A stretch of DNA of 6,407 bases from Campylobacteraceae bacterium (GTDB taxonomy: Bacteria > Campylobacterota > Campylobacteria > Campylobacterales > UBA6016). Each line of letters starts with the position of its first letter. Position 1 is the first letter of the stretch. Both the position numbers and the translations under genes were made by a program. Shown piece after piece: positions 1 through 5,353 of this stretch. Below the pieces are notes generated by a model that had not been told where the DNA came from, did no database searches, and worked only from the letters and a program-made list of their open reading frames with translations. The stretch lies in assembly GCA_022758985.1 (NCBI GenBank), contig JAEMQC010000144.1, positions 1-6,407 of the forward strand. Direction: 5' to 3'.

Positions 1-91
1 AATAATTTACATTGATTATTGTAGCAATCACTTTACTTAAAACATAATTAAATTTTATTAACCTCGCTTTATTTTCATAAACGGACATTTC

Positions 92-100
92 TGTTACAAT
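92..100 (+). promoter_or_regulatory. Extended -10 promoter for the response regulator operon
   Basis: The sequence TG-T-TACAAT is an extended -10 element and also fits the gnTAnAAT form of Campylobacter housekeeping promoters. No clear -35 hexamer is present; the upstream DNA is simply AT-rich, as is usual in this group. Transcription would start near position 107. An AGAGG ribosome binding site at 111-115 then lies 9 bases before the ATG at 125. Bases 1-91 contain no gene that I can see, only AT-rich spacer. Confidence 0.55.
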
Positions 101-124
101 ACCCACAAAAAGAGGTATGTTTTT

Positions 125-796
125 ATGGGTATCAAACTTCTGCTTTTAGAGGATGATATACAACTGTCTGAAATAATTGCCGAATATCTTGAAGAGAACG
201 GCTGCGACGTCACTCTCGCAAGCGACGGACAAGAGGCGATGGACAAAATATACGAAGAGCGCTTCGACCTATTGCTTCTTGACGTAAAAGTCCCTTTTAT
301 GAACGGGTTTGACCTGCTATCAAAAATACGCAAAGACGGCAACGAAACACCGGCAATCTTCTTAACGTCGCTAAACAGTATAGATGATCTATCCAGAGCT
401 TTTGAAGCCGGATGCGACGACTACCTTAAAAAACCGTTTGAGCTAAAAGAGCTACTGCTGCGCATCAAAACAATCTCCAAAAGAGCCTTTTTCCACAAAG
501 CCGATGAAAAGATAGACATAGGCGGCGGCGTATTGTTTGATATAAACTCAAGCAAAATAATAAAAGACGGCGAAACGGTTACGCTGTCAAAAAAAGAGAG
601 TCTTATACTAAAACTACTTGTCAAAAACAGAGGCAAAATAGTAACCCCGCAAATGATTTTCGAAAACGCATGGGACTACGAGGATGAGCCAAGCGAAATG
701 AGTCTGCGCACATACATAAAAAATATCAGAAAAATAATAGGCAAAGAGCTAATACAAAATGCGCGCGGGCAAGGATATATGATTGCTGCAAGTTGA
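125..796 (+). CDS. dccR: OmpR/PhoB-family two-component response regulator, DccR-like
   Basis: This cytoplasmic transcription regulator of 223 residues has the usual length for the family. The receiver domain spans about residues 3-118: acidic pair D10/D11, phosphoacceptor D53 in LLLLDVKVP, switch T81 and conserved K103 followed by P104. A winged-helix DNA-binding domain follows at about 127-221, ending in the typical RGQGYMI wing. The ATG at 125 is preceded by AGAGG 9 bases upstream. The 3' end overlaps the sensor kinase gene by 14 bases, so the two are cotranscribed and probably translationally coupled. The name DccR rests on family, length and an exact DccR-type operator 1.2 kb downstream, not on an alignment. 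Other Campylobacter OmpR-type regulators such as CprR or RacR remain possible. Family membership is near certain; the specific name is inference. Confidence 0.65.
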   Translation: MGIKLLLLEDDIQLSEIIAEYLEENGCDVTLASDGQEAMDKIYEERFDLLLLDVKVPFMNGFDLLSKIRKDGNETPAIFLTSLNSIDDLSRAFEAGCDDYLKKPFELKELLLRIKTISKRAFFHKADEKIDIGGGVLFDINSSKIIKDGETVTLSKKESLILKLLVKNRGKIVTPQMIFENAWDYEDEPSEMSLRTYIKNIRKIIGKELIQNARGQGYMIAAS

Positions 797-1937
797 GAAG
801 AGGTCGTTTATCCAGTTTGTACTTCTATACGTTGTATCTACGACGCTGTTTTTGACGCTCGTTTCTATCATATATTACAACTACCAGACAAATATATTTT
901 TGGAAAACAGACGTAATTCGATGCAAATCTACTCCGAAAAGGTCGTAAACTCTATATACGATCTAAAAAGAGTAGAAGAGATAGAGCTATATTACGCCGA
1001 GGACAAACGTTTTGAAATAGCGATGTTCGACAACAAGAAAAGACAGGTGTTTTCAACATTTAACTCCAAAGTGGATCTCAAAAAAAACTTCTACCAATCC
1101 GGCGAATATATCTACTTCGTAGACAAAATAGAGCTTAAAAACATAAACGTAAAATACCTCGTAATCCGCGGCCATAATATAAAGCAAGAATTAGAAGAGG
1201 TAAAAACACATCTTTATGTGATTATGTCTCTCTCATTCATCTTCGTAATCGTATTGGCATATTTTCTATCAAAAATGTTTTTGCGTCCAATCAGGGATTA
1301 TATATCCAAACTGGACGACTTTATCAAGGATACGACACACGAACTAAATACGCCCTTGGCGGCGATAATGATGAGCATAGAAACGATAGACAAAAGTGCG
1401 CTCGACCCAAAAACGCTTCGCAAGATAGTGCGCATAGACAATGCAGCTAAAACTATTTCCAGTCTATATCAAGATCTGAGCTTCGTCGCTCTATACGGAA
1501 AAAAGCAGAGCAAAGACGAAATGATAGAGCTTGACAAGATGATTGTCGAAAGAATTGAATACTTTGAGCCGTTGGCTGATGTAAAAAATGTCAAATTCGA
1601 AACAGAAATAGAAAACGCTCATATTTTTATGGATAAAAATAAGCTTCGTATACTAATCGACAATCTAATATCGAATGCGATCAAATATAACAGACCCGGC
1701 GGAAAAATAAAAATTACGGCTAAACAGGGGGTTTTTATAATCGAAGACGAGGGCAAAGGAATTCCGAAAGAAAAGCTAAAAGATATCTTTGCAAGATACT
1801 CTAGATTTGACGATGCCAGCGGCGGGTTCGGTATAGGCCTAAATATCGTTCAAATAATATGCGACGAATATAAAATATCAATCTCCGTAGACTCCGAAAT
1901 AAACAAAGGAACAAAATTTGAGCTAAGGTGGAAATAG
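783..1937 (+). CDS. dccS: Membrane sensor histidine kinase, DccS-like
   Basis: This 384-residue inner-membrane kinase should phosphorylate the regulator encoded just upstream. A first membrane segment lies at about residues 9-31, a periplasmic sensor region at 32-142 and a second membrane segment at about 143-167. The dimerisation domain carries H186 in THELNTP. The ATPase domain has an N box (LIDNLISNAIKYN, N298), a G1 box (EDEGKGIP, D322) and a G2 box (GGFGIGLNIV, 347-356), so all catalytic motifs are intact. The start is a TTG chosen because AAGGA at 771-775 lies 7 bases upstream; the next in-frame Met is residue 47, beyond the first membrane segment. No HAMP domain is obvious; the linker is short. 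The periplasmic region has no domain I recognise, so the signal sensed is unknown. The name DccS follows from the regulator and is tentative. Confidence 0.65.
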   Translation: MLQVEKRSFIQFVLLYVVSTTLFLTLVSIIYYNYQTNIFLENRRNSMQIYSEKVVNSIYDLKRVEEIELYYAEDKRFEIAMFDNKKRQVFSTFNSKVDLKKNFYQSGEYIYFVDKIELKNINVKYLVIRGHNIKQELEEVKTHLYVIMSLSFIFVIVLAYFLSKMFLRPIRDYISKLDDFIKDTTHELNTPLAAIMMSIETIDKSALDPKTLRKIVRIDNAAKTISSLYQDLSFVALYGKKQSKDEMIELDKMIVERIEYFEPLADVKNVKFETEIENAHIFMDKNKLRILIDNLISNAIKYNRPGGKIKITAKQGVFIIEDEGKGIPKEKLKDIFARYSRFDDASGGFGIGLNIVQIICDEYKISISVDSEINKGTKFELRWK

Positions 1938-1945
1938 TGACAGCA

Positions 1946-1970
1946 GAATTTTTTATGAAATTAAAAATTC
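1946..1970. other. AT-rich perfect inverted repeat after the kinase gene
   Basis: GAATTTTT at 1946-1953 is perfectly complementary to AAAAATTC at 1963-1970, leaving a 9-base loop. It begins 9 bases after the kinase stop codon, where a terminator would be expected. The stem has only one G-C pair and no U-tract follows directly, so a strong intrinsic terminator is unlikely. It could be a weak terminator, an mRNA 3'-end structure or a chance palindrome in AT-rich DNA. Confidence 0.3.
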
Positions 1971-1979
1971 GAATAAATC

Positions 1980-1995
1980 TTCACTCTTTTTTCAC
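1980..1995 (+). promoter_or_regulatory. DccR-type operator, direct repeat TTCAC-N6-TTCAC
   Basis: TTCAC at 1980-1984 is repeated exactly at 1991-1995, an 11-base period or about one helical turn. This is how dimeric OmpR/PhoB-family regulators contact DNA. The reported C. jejuni DccR operator is wTTCAC-N6-TTCACw covering the -35 region; here the outer bases are C on the left (mismatch) and A on the right (match). The second repeat ends 11 bases before the TATAAT at 2007, so the box covers the -35 position. I found no second TTCAC pair in the window's other intergenic regions. That this regulator binds here is inference. Confidence 0.65.
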
Positions 1996-2006
1996 ACTCT
2001 CTTTCT

Positions 2007-2012
2007 TATAAT
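2007..2012 (+). promoter_or_regulatory. -10 element (TATAAT) for the lysine-rich small protein gene
   Basis: This is a perfect consensus -10 hexamer with no TTGACA-like -35 at the right distance; the DccR-type direct repeat lies there instead, as expected for an activated promoter. Transcription would start near 2019, giving a leader of about 42 bases. That leader contains a small inverted repeat, GCCG at 2024-2027 and CGGC at 2035-2038. It ends in a strong AAGGAG ribosome binding site at 2049-2054, 6 bases before the ATG. Confidence 0.6.
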
Positions 2013-2060
2013 TTTCTCGCTAAGCCGAACAAGGCGGCATAAAATTTCAAGGAGTATTCA

Positions 2061-2207
2061 ATGAAAAAAGTTCTTGCACTACTAGTTGTTCTAGGTCTTA
2101 CTTCAGTTTTTGCATCTGACGCTAACAAAACTGAGAAAAAAGCTGAGAAAAAAGCTGAGAAAAAAGCTGAGAAATCAGCTAAAAAAGAGAAAAACGCTTC
2201 TAAATAA
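2061..2207 (+). CDS. Small secreted lysine-rich protein with AEKK repeats
   Basis: This 48-residue protein is not assigned to a family. Residues 1-18 form a clear Sec signal peptide ending in SVFA, with cleavage expected before S19. The mature part would be about 30 residues with 12 Lys, 5 Glu and 1 Asp, and no aromatic residues or cysteines. Its core is a TEKK-AEKK-AEKK-AEKS repeat, likely a charged helix and strongly cationic in the periplasm. AAGGAG lies 6 bases before the ATG and a consensus -10 upstream suggests strong expression. A DccR-type operator covers the -35 region, so the neighbouring two-component system probably controls it. In style it recalls the E. coli acid-shock protein Asr: an almost identical type of signal peptide followed by a Lys/Ala-rich cationic tail. 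That is resemblance of composition only, not shown homology. It could bind anionic surfaces or buffer charge, which is speculation. Confidence 0.75.
   Translation: MKKVLALLVVLGLTSVFASDANKTEKKAEKKAEKKAEKSAKKEKNASK
2130..2177 (+). repeat. Four tandem 12-bp units in the lysine-rich gene
   Basis: Four in-frame copies of a 12-base unit (RCTGAGAAAAAA type) begin at 2130, 2142, 2154 and 2166. The middle two are identical, the first differs in one base (ACT for GCT) and the last ends in TCA. Each encodes [T/A]-E-K-[K/S]. Because the unit is a multiple of three, gain or loss of copies would change protein length without shifting the frame. Confidence 0.85.
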
Positions 2208-2220
2208 GCAGCTTTTCTTA

Positions 2221-2234
2221 GGGGCTTTTGCCCC
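2221..2234 (+). terminator. Possible intrinsic terminator after the lysine-rich gene
   Basis: GGGGC at 2221-2225 and GCCCC at 2230-2234 form a five-pair all-GC stem with a TTTT loop, 13 bases after the stop codon. No U-tract follows (AACCTTCCAC), so it is not a textbook terminator. It may instead be a 3'-end stabilising structure. The remaining spacer up to the gyrA promoter holds no gene that I can see. Confidence 0.4.
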
Positions 2235-2302
2235 AACCTTCCACTTCATACAAACATCCCCAAAAAAACTAAGCGAAAACCCAATCTCAAAAGCATCTTT
2301 TA

Positions 2303-2310
2303 GGTAGAAT
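2303..2310 (+). promoter_or_regulatory. Likely gyrA promoter -10 element
   Basis: GGTAGAAT fits the gnTAnAAT -10 form of Campylobacter housekeeping promoters. No -35 hexamer is apparent, which is normal in this group. Transcription would start around 2317, leaving a leader of roughly 70 bases before gyrA. The gyrA ribosome binding site AAGG at 2376-2379 lies 6 bases before the ATG. Confidence 0.45.
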
Positions 2311-2332
2311 GAACAAAAAGTTACAAAAACAA

Positions 2333-2345
2333 GCGAAACATTCGC
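2333..2345 (+). other. Short hairpin in the gyrA leader
   Basis: GCGAA at 2333-2337 and TTCGC at 2341-2345 form a perfect five-pair stem with a three-base loop, within the predicted untranslated leader of gyrA. A second small inverted repeat, ACCT at 2369-2372 and AGGT at 2377-2380, would partly cover the ribosome binding site. Both are small and could be chance. No known riboswitch is recognised. Confidence 0.35.
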
Positions 2346-2385
2346 AATAGAAGAGTTTCCTTGAAAACACCTAAAAAGGTCTTAG

Positions 2386-4896
2386 ATGAACGATTTGTTT
2401 GAAGCAAACGAAGATATAGTAGAAACATCGATTGAAGAATCGGTAAAGTCGAGCTACCTTGACTATTCAATGAGCGTTATCGTAGGGCGTGCACTACCTG
2501 ACGCAAGAGACGGTCTAAAGCCTGTTCACAGAAGAATTCTATTTGCAATGAACGAGCTATCGCTTACTTCAAGATCAGCATACAAAAAGTCCGCCCGTAT
2601 CGTGGGTGACGTTATAGGTAAGTACCACCCTCACGGCGACAGCTCCGTATACGACGCACTCGTACGTATGGCGCAAAACTTCTCGATGAGAGCCCCGCTT
2701 GTCGACGGACAAGGAAACTTCGGTTCCGTAGACGGCGATAATGCGGCCGCAATGAGATATACCGAAGCCAGAATGACGGCTCTAGCAGAAGAGCTGCTAA
2801 AGGACATCGACAAAGACACGGTTGATTTTGTGGCAAACTACGACGGAAGTATGGATGAGCCCTCAGTTCTGCCTAGCCGCCTTCCAAACCTGCTTCTCAA
2901 CGGCTCAAGCGGTATCGCAGTCGGTATGGCAACCAATATTCCTCCGCACAATCTAAACGAACTGGTAGACGCTCTTATCTATATGATAGACAACAAAGAG
3001 GTAACGCTAGAAGAGATAATGCAGTTTATAAAAGGGCCTGACTTCCCTACAGGTGGTACGATATTTGGAACCAAAGGAATTTTGGAAGCCTTCAGAACCG
3101 GGCGCGGAAGAGTAAGACTACGCGGCAAGACGCATATCGAAAAAAAACAAAACAAAGAGATTATCGTAATAGACGAGCTTCCGTATCAAGTCAACAAATC
3201 AAAGCTTGTGGAAGATATAGCCGAGCTATCAAAAGAAAAGGTGATTGAAGGCATATCCGAGGTCAGGGACGAGTCTGACAGAGACGGTATGAGAGTCGTA
3301 ATAGAACTTAAAAAAGACGCAATGGCGGAGATAGTACTCAACAACCTATACAAACACACGCAGCTCTCCACCACGTTTGGCGTCATCATGCTCGCCATCG
3401 TCAACAAAGAGCCGAAGGTATTTACGCTAATAGAACTTCTAAACCTTTTCTTGTCACACAGAAAAACGGTAATCATTAGAAGAACAATATTTGAACTTCA
3501 AAAAGCGAAAGACAGAGCCCATATATTAGAAGGTCTAAGAATAGCACTAGATAATATCGACGAGATAGTAGCTCTAATCAAAGCCTCAAAAGACCCTCAA
3601 ACCGCAAGGGAAGGATTGATGAGGCAATTTGCGCTCTCCGAGATCCAAGCTGGAGCAATCCTCGATATGAGACTCCAAAGACTAACAGGTCTTGAGAGAG
3701 ACAAGATAGAAAACGAATACGCCGAGCTAATAAAAGAGATAGAGAGACTATCTGCGATTCTAAAAAGCGAGGAGCTTCTAAACGACGTTATTAAGACGGA
3801 ACTAGTTGAGATAAGAGAGAAATATAACCAACCAAGACTAACGGAAATTACGGAAGATTACGAAGATATCGACGTAGAAGACCTGATACCGAATGAACCA
3901 ATGGTAGTTACCATGACGCACAGAGGCTATATCAAACGCGTTAACCTAAAATCTTACGAGAGACAAAACAGAGGCGGCAAAGGCAAGGTAGCCGTAACGA
4001 CTTACGAAGACGACTTTATCGAAAGCTTCTTCGTCTGCAATACGCACGATACGCTGATGTTTGTTACAAACAGAGGTCAGCTATACTGGCTAAAAGTATA
4101 CAAAATACCTGAAGCCGGGCGAACGGCAAAAGGAAAAGCGGTTGTAAACCTGCTAAACCTACAGCCTGACGAACAGATCAAGGCAGTTATACCTACGACG
4201 GACTTTAGCGAAGAGAAATCTCTAGCGTTCTTCACCAAAAACGGTATCATCAAAAGAACAAATCTAAGTGAATTCTCGAATGTAAGAAGCGTCGGCATTA
4301 GAGCGATTACTCTTGACGATAACGACGAACTGGTAACGGCTTTTATAGTAGATGCGGAGCATAAAGAGTTCTTTATTCTGACCAAAAAAGGGATGTGTAT
4401 CAGATTTGACATCAGAGCAGATGTGGAAGGCAAAGGCGGCGTCAGAGAACTTGGACGCAGCGCAAGAGGTGTTACGGCTATTAGATTTAAAGTCGGGGAA
4501 GACTATGTAGTAGGCGCAAACGCACTCAAAAACGAAAATGAAGAGATACTAACAGTTAGTGAAAGAGGTTTTGGAAAAAGAACTGAGGCCAGCGAATACA
4601 GACATCAATCAAGAGGCGGCAAAGGCGTAATCGCTATGAAGATCACTTCCAAAACAGGCGATATGGTTGGAGCGCTAATTGCTGACGAAGAGATGGATAT
4701 GATGGCTCTAACCTCTAGCGGCAAAATGATAAGAGTTGATATGCAGACAATTAGGCAAACGGGCAGAAATGCTAGCGGGGTCATGATAGTAAGAGTGGAT
4801 GAAAATGACTTCGTTGTGGATATCGCCAGATGTCCTAAAGAAGAGGTTGACGAAGAGGGCGAAGAAGAGAGCGGAGCTTCCGGCGAGCTATTGTAA
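2386..4896 (+). CDS. gyrA: DNA gyrase subunit A
   Basis: GyrA is the breakage-reunion subunit of gyrase (A2B2), which introduces negative supercoils with ATP in the cytoplasm. The 836 residues are a normal length. The winged-helix/tower core contains the active-site pair R124-Y125 in AAMRYTEAR; Y125 forms the covalent DNA link. The quinolone-determining region reads HPHGDSSVYD, with S86 (C. jejuni usually has Thr) and D90, the residues of a susceptible type. The C-terminal DNA-wrapping pinwheel carries a GyrA box, QNRGGKG, at 527-533, with Asn replacing the canonical second Arg, and a related QSRGGKG at 741-747. The protein ends in an acidic tail rich in Glu/Asp (about 815-830). The ATG at 2386 is preceded by AAAAAGG. 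No terminator follows, so readthrough into the downstream small lipoprotein and flagellar genes is plausible. Confidence 0.98.
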   Translation: MNDLFEANEDIVETSIEESVKSSYLDYSMSVIVGRALPDARDGLKPVHRRILFAMNELSLTSRSAYKKSARIVGDVIGKYHPHGDSSVYDALVRMAQNFSMRAPLVDGQGNFGSVDGDNAAAMRYTEARMTALAEELLKDIDKDTVDFVANYDGSMDEPSVLPSRLPNLLLNGSSGIAVGMATNIPPHNLNELVDALIYMIDNKEVTLEEIMQFIKGPDFPTGGTIFGTKGILEAFRTGRGRVRLRGKTHIEKKQNKEIIVIDELPYQVNKSKLVEDIAELSKEKVIEGISEVRDESDRDGMRVVIELKKDAMAEIVLNNLYKHTQLSTTFGVIMLAIVNKEPKVFTLIELLNLFLSHRKTVIIRRTIFELQKAKDRAHILEGLRIALDNIDEIVALIKASKDPQTAREGLMRQFALSEIQAGAILDMRLQRLTGLERDKIENEYAELIKEIERLSAILKSEELLNDVIKTELVEIREKYNQPRLTEITEDYEDIDVEDLIPNEPMVVTMTHRGYIKRVNLKSYERQNRGGKGKVAVTTYEDDFIESFFVCNTHDTLMFVTNRGQLYWLKVYKIPEAGRTAKGKAVVNLLNLQPDEQIKAVIPTTDFSEEKSLAFFTKNGIIKRTNLSEFSNVRSVGIRAITLDDNDELVTAFIVDAEHKEFFILTKKGMCIRFDIRADVEGKGGVRELGRSARGVTAIRFKVGEDYVVGANALKNENEEILTVSERGFGKRTEASEYRHQSRGGKGVIAMKITSKTGDMVGALIADEEMDMMALTSSGKMIRVDMQTIRQTGRNASGVMIVRVDENDFVVDIARCPKEEVDEEGEEESGASGELL

Positions 4897-4920
4897 AATT
4901 TTAAAAACAAGCGACGATAT
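4894..4920 (+). promoter_or_regulatory. Candidate sigma-28 (FliA) flagellar promoter
   Basis: TAAA at 4894-4897, overlapping the gyrA stop codon, is followed after exactly 15 bases by GACGATAT at 4913-4920. The enteric sigma-28 consensus is TAAA-N15-GCCGATAA, and the Campylobacter -10 is of the CGATWT type, matched exactly by CGATAT. It sits at the head of a flagellar gene cluster. Transcription would start at about 4926-4930, practically at the ATG of the 59-residue lipoprotein, so that gene would be leaderless from this promoter. Function is inference. Confidence 0.5.
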
Positions 4921-4927
4921 GGAATAG

Positions 4928-5107
4928 ATGAAAAATATTAACACCCTAAAACTAGTAGTTACAATCTTATTTTTTGGAATATTTTTTGCTGGCTGTACAT
5001 TTAAAGCCGAGGTGGATAGCAGATTAGTTAGAGGGCATTCTGGCGATTCTGCATACGATTCCACGCATGTCACGGTTTTGGATGGATGCACCAATGAAAG
5101 CAGATAA
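4928..5107 (+). CDS. Very small predicted lipoprotein (59 residues)
   Basis: I do not recognise this protein. Residues 1-22 form a hydrophobic signal peptide (VVTILFFGIFFAG) ending in a lipobox, FAGC, so C23 would be lipidated by signal peptidase II processing. The mature part would be 37 residues with one further cysteine (C54) near the C-terminus. The reading frame starts 31 bases after gyrA and ends 9 bases before the next small lipoprotein gene. It therefore sits in a tight run leading to flgP. The ribosome binding site is poor (GGAAT only). Translation may be weak, coupled to upstream genes, or leaderless from the sigma-28-like promoter. A competing reading is that this stretch is a promoter region: a sigma-54-like element lies in the signal-peptide codons. 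The lipobox makes a real gene more likely than not. Confidence 0.6.
   Translation: MKNINTLKLVVTILFFGIFFAGCTFKAEVDSRLVRGHSGDSAYDSTHVTVLDGCTNESR
4974..4990 (+). promoter_or_regulatory. Sigma-54-like -24/-12 element inside a small lipoprotein gene
   Basis: TTGGAA begins at 4974 and TTTGCT ends at 4990, giving the invariant GG-N10-GC spacing (GG 4976-4977, GC 4988-4989) with GGAA and TTGC as in Campylobacter sigma-54 promoters. Transcription would start near 5001, about 115 bases before the second small lipoprotein. The same bases encode the Phe-rich signal peptide of the 59-residue protein, so a chance match is quite possible. Confidence 0.35.
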
Positions 5108-5116
5108 AGGTAGCAT

Positions 5117-5335
5117 ATGAAAAAAACATTATTGTTTTCGGCATTATGTGCGGCTTTTGTAATGACGGGCTGTTCTAAAAAGCAAGAGCCGTTAGTAGCA
5201 AAAGTTGAGACCGAAACAAATAAAAGCGCCGCAGAAGTCAACAAGACAATCAAGCGAACAAACGTCACTATTAATAGCTATACGGATTGCCCTACGTTCA
5301 AGGCAAGCGATTACAAAACTATTCCTTACGAATAA
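5117..5335 (+). CDS. Small predicted lipoprotein upstream of flgP
   Basis: This 72-residue protein of unknown function has a positively charged start (MKK), a hydrophobic stretch and a lipobox MTGC, so C19 is the predicted lipidated residue of a membrane-anchored periplasmic protein. The Met at -3 is slightly unusual but tolerated. The mature 54 residues are Lys/Thr-rich, with no recognised domain and one other cysteine (C58). AAGG at 5107-5110 lies 6 bases before the ATG, a good ribosome binding site that overlaps the stop of the preceding gene. It lies 18 bases before flgP and in the same reading frame, separated by a single TAA. As each has its own signal peptide, a fused product is unlikely. 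Its position suggests a flagellar or envelope role linked to FlgP, which is inference. Confidence 0.75.
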   Translation: MKKTLLFSALCAAFVMTGCSKKQEPLVAKVETETNKSAAEVNKTIKRTNVTINSYTDCPTFKASDYKTIPYE

Positions 5336-5353
5336 AAACTAAAAAGGACAAAC

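Noticed and set aside
13..30. Short inverted repeat (TGATT ... AATCA) near the window start, considered as an operator or terminator
   Set aside because: Only five pairs in very AT-rich DNA, with no U-tract and no adjacent gene visible; chance is the simplest explanation.
47..61. ATTAA direct repeat with a 10-base period upstream of the response regulator, considered as an autoregulatory box
   Set aside because: The motif is pure A/T in AT-rich spacer and does not resemble the TTCAC box, so it is not informative.
2006..2236. Antisense frame of 76 codons and a + strand frame of 65 codons (2110-2307) over the lysine-rich gene
   Set aside because: Both derive from the 12-bp repeat read in other frames. 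Only the frame at 2061-2207 has a strong ribosome binding site and a signal peptide.
4888..5268. Antisense open reading frame of 126 codons opposite the two small lipoproteins
   Set aside because: It begins with GTG without a ribosome binding site, and its Ser/Leu/Phe-rich sequence is the mirror of Lys/Asn/Thr-rich coding. The + strand genes have signal peptides and fit the operon.
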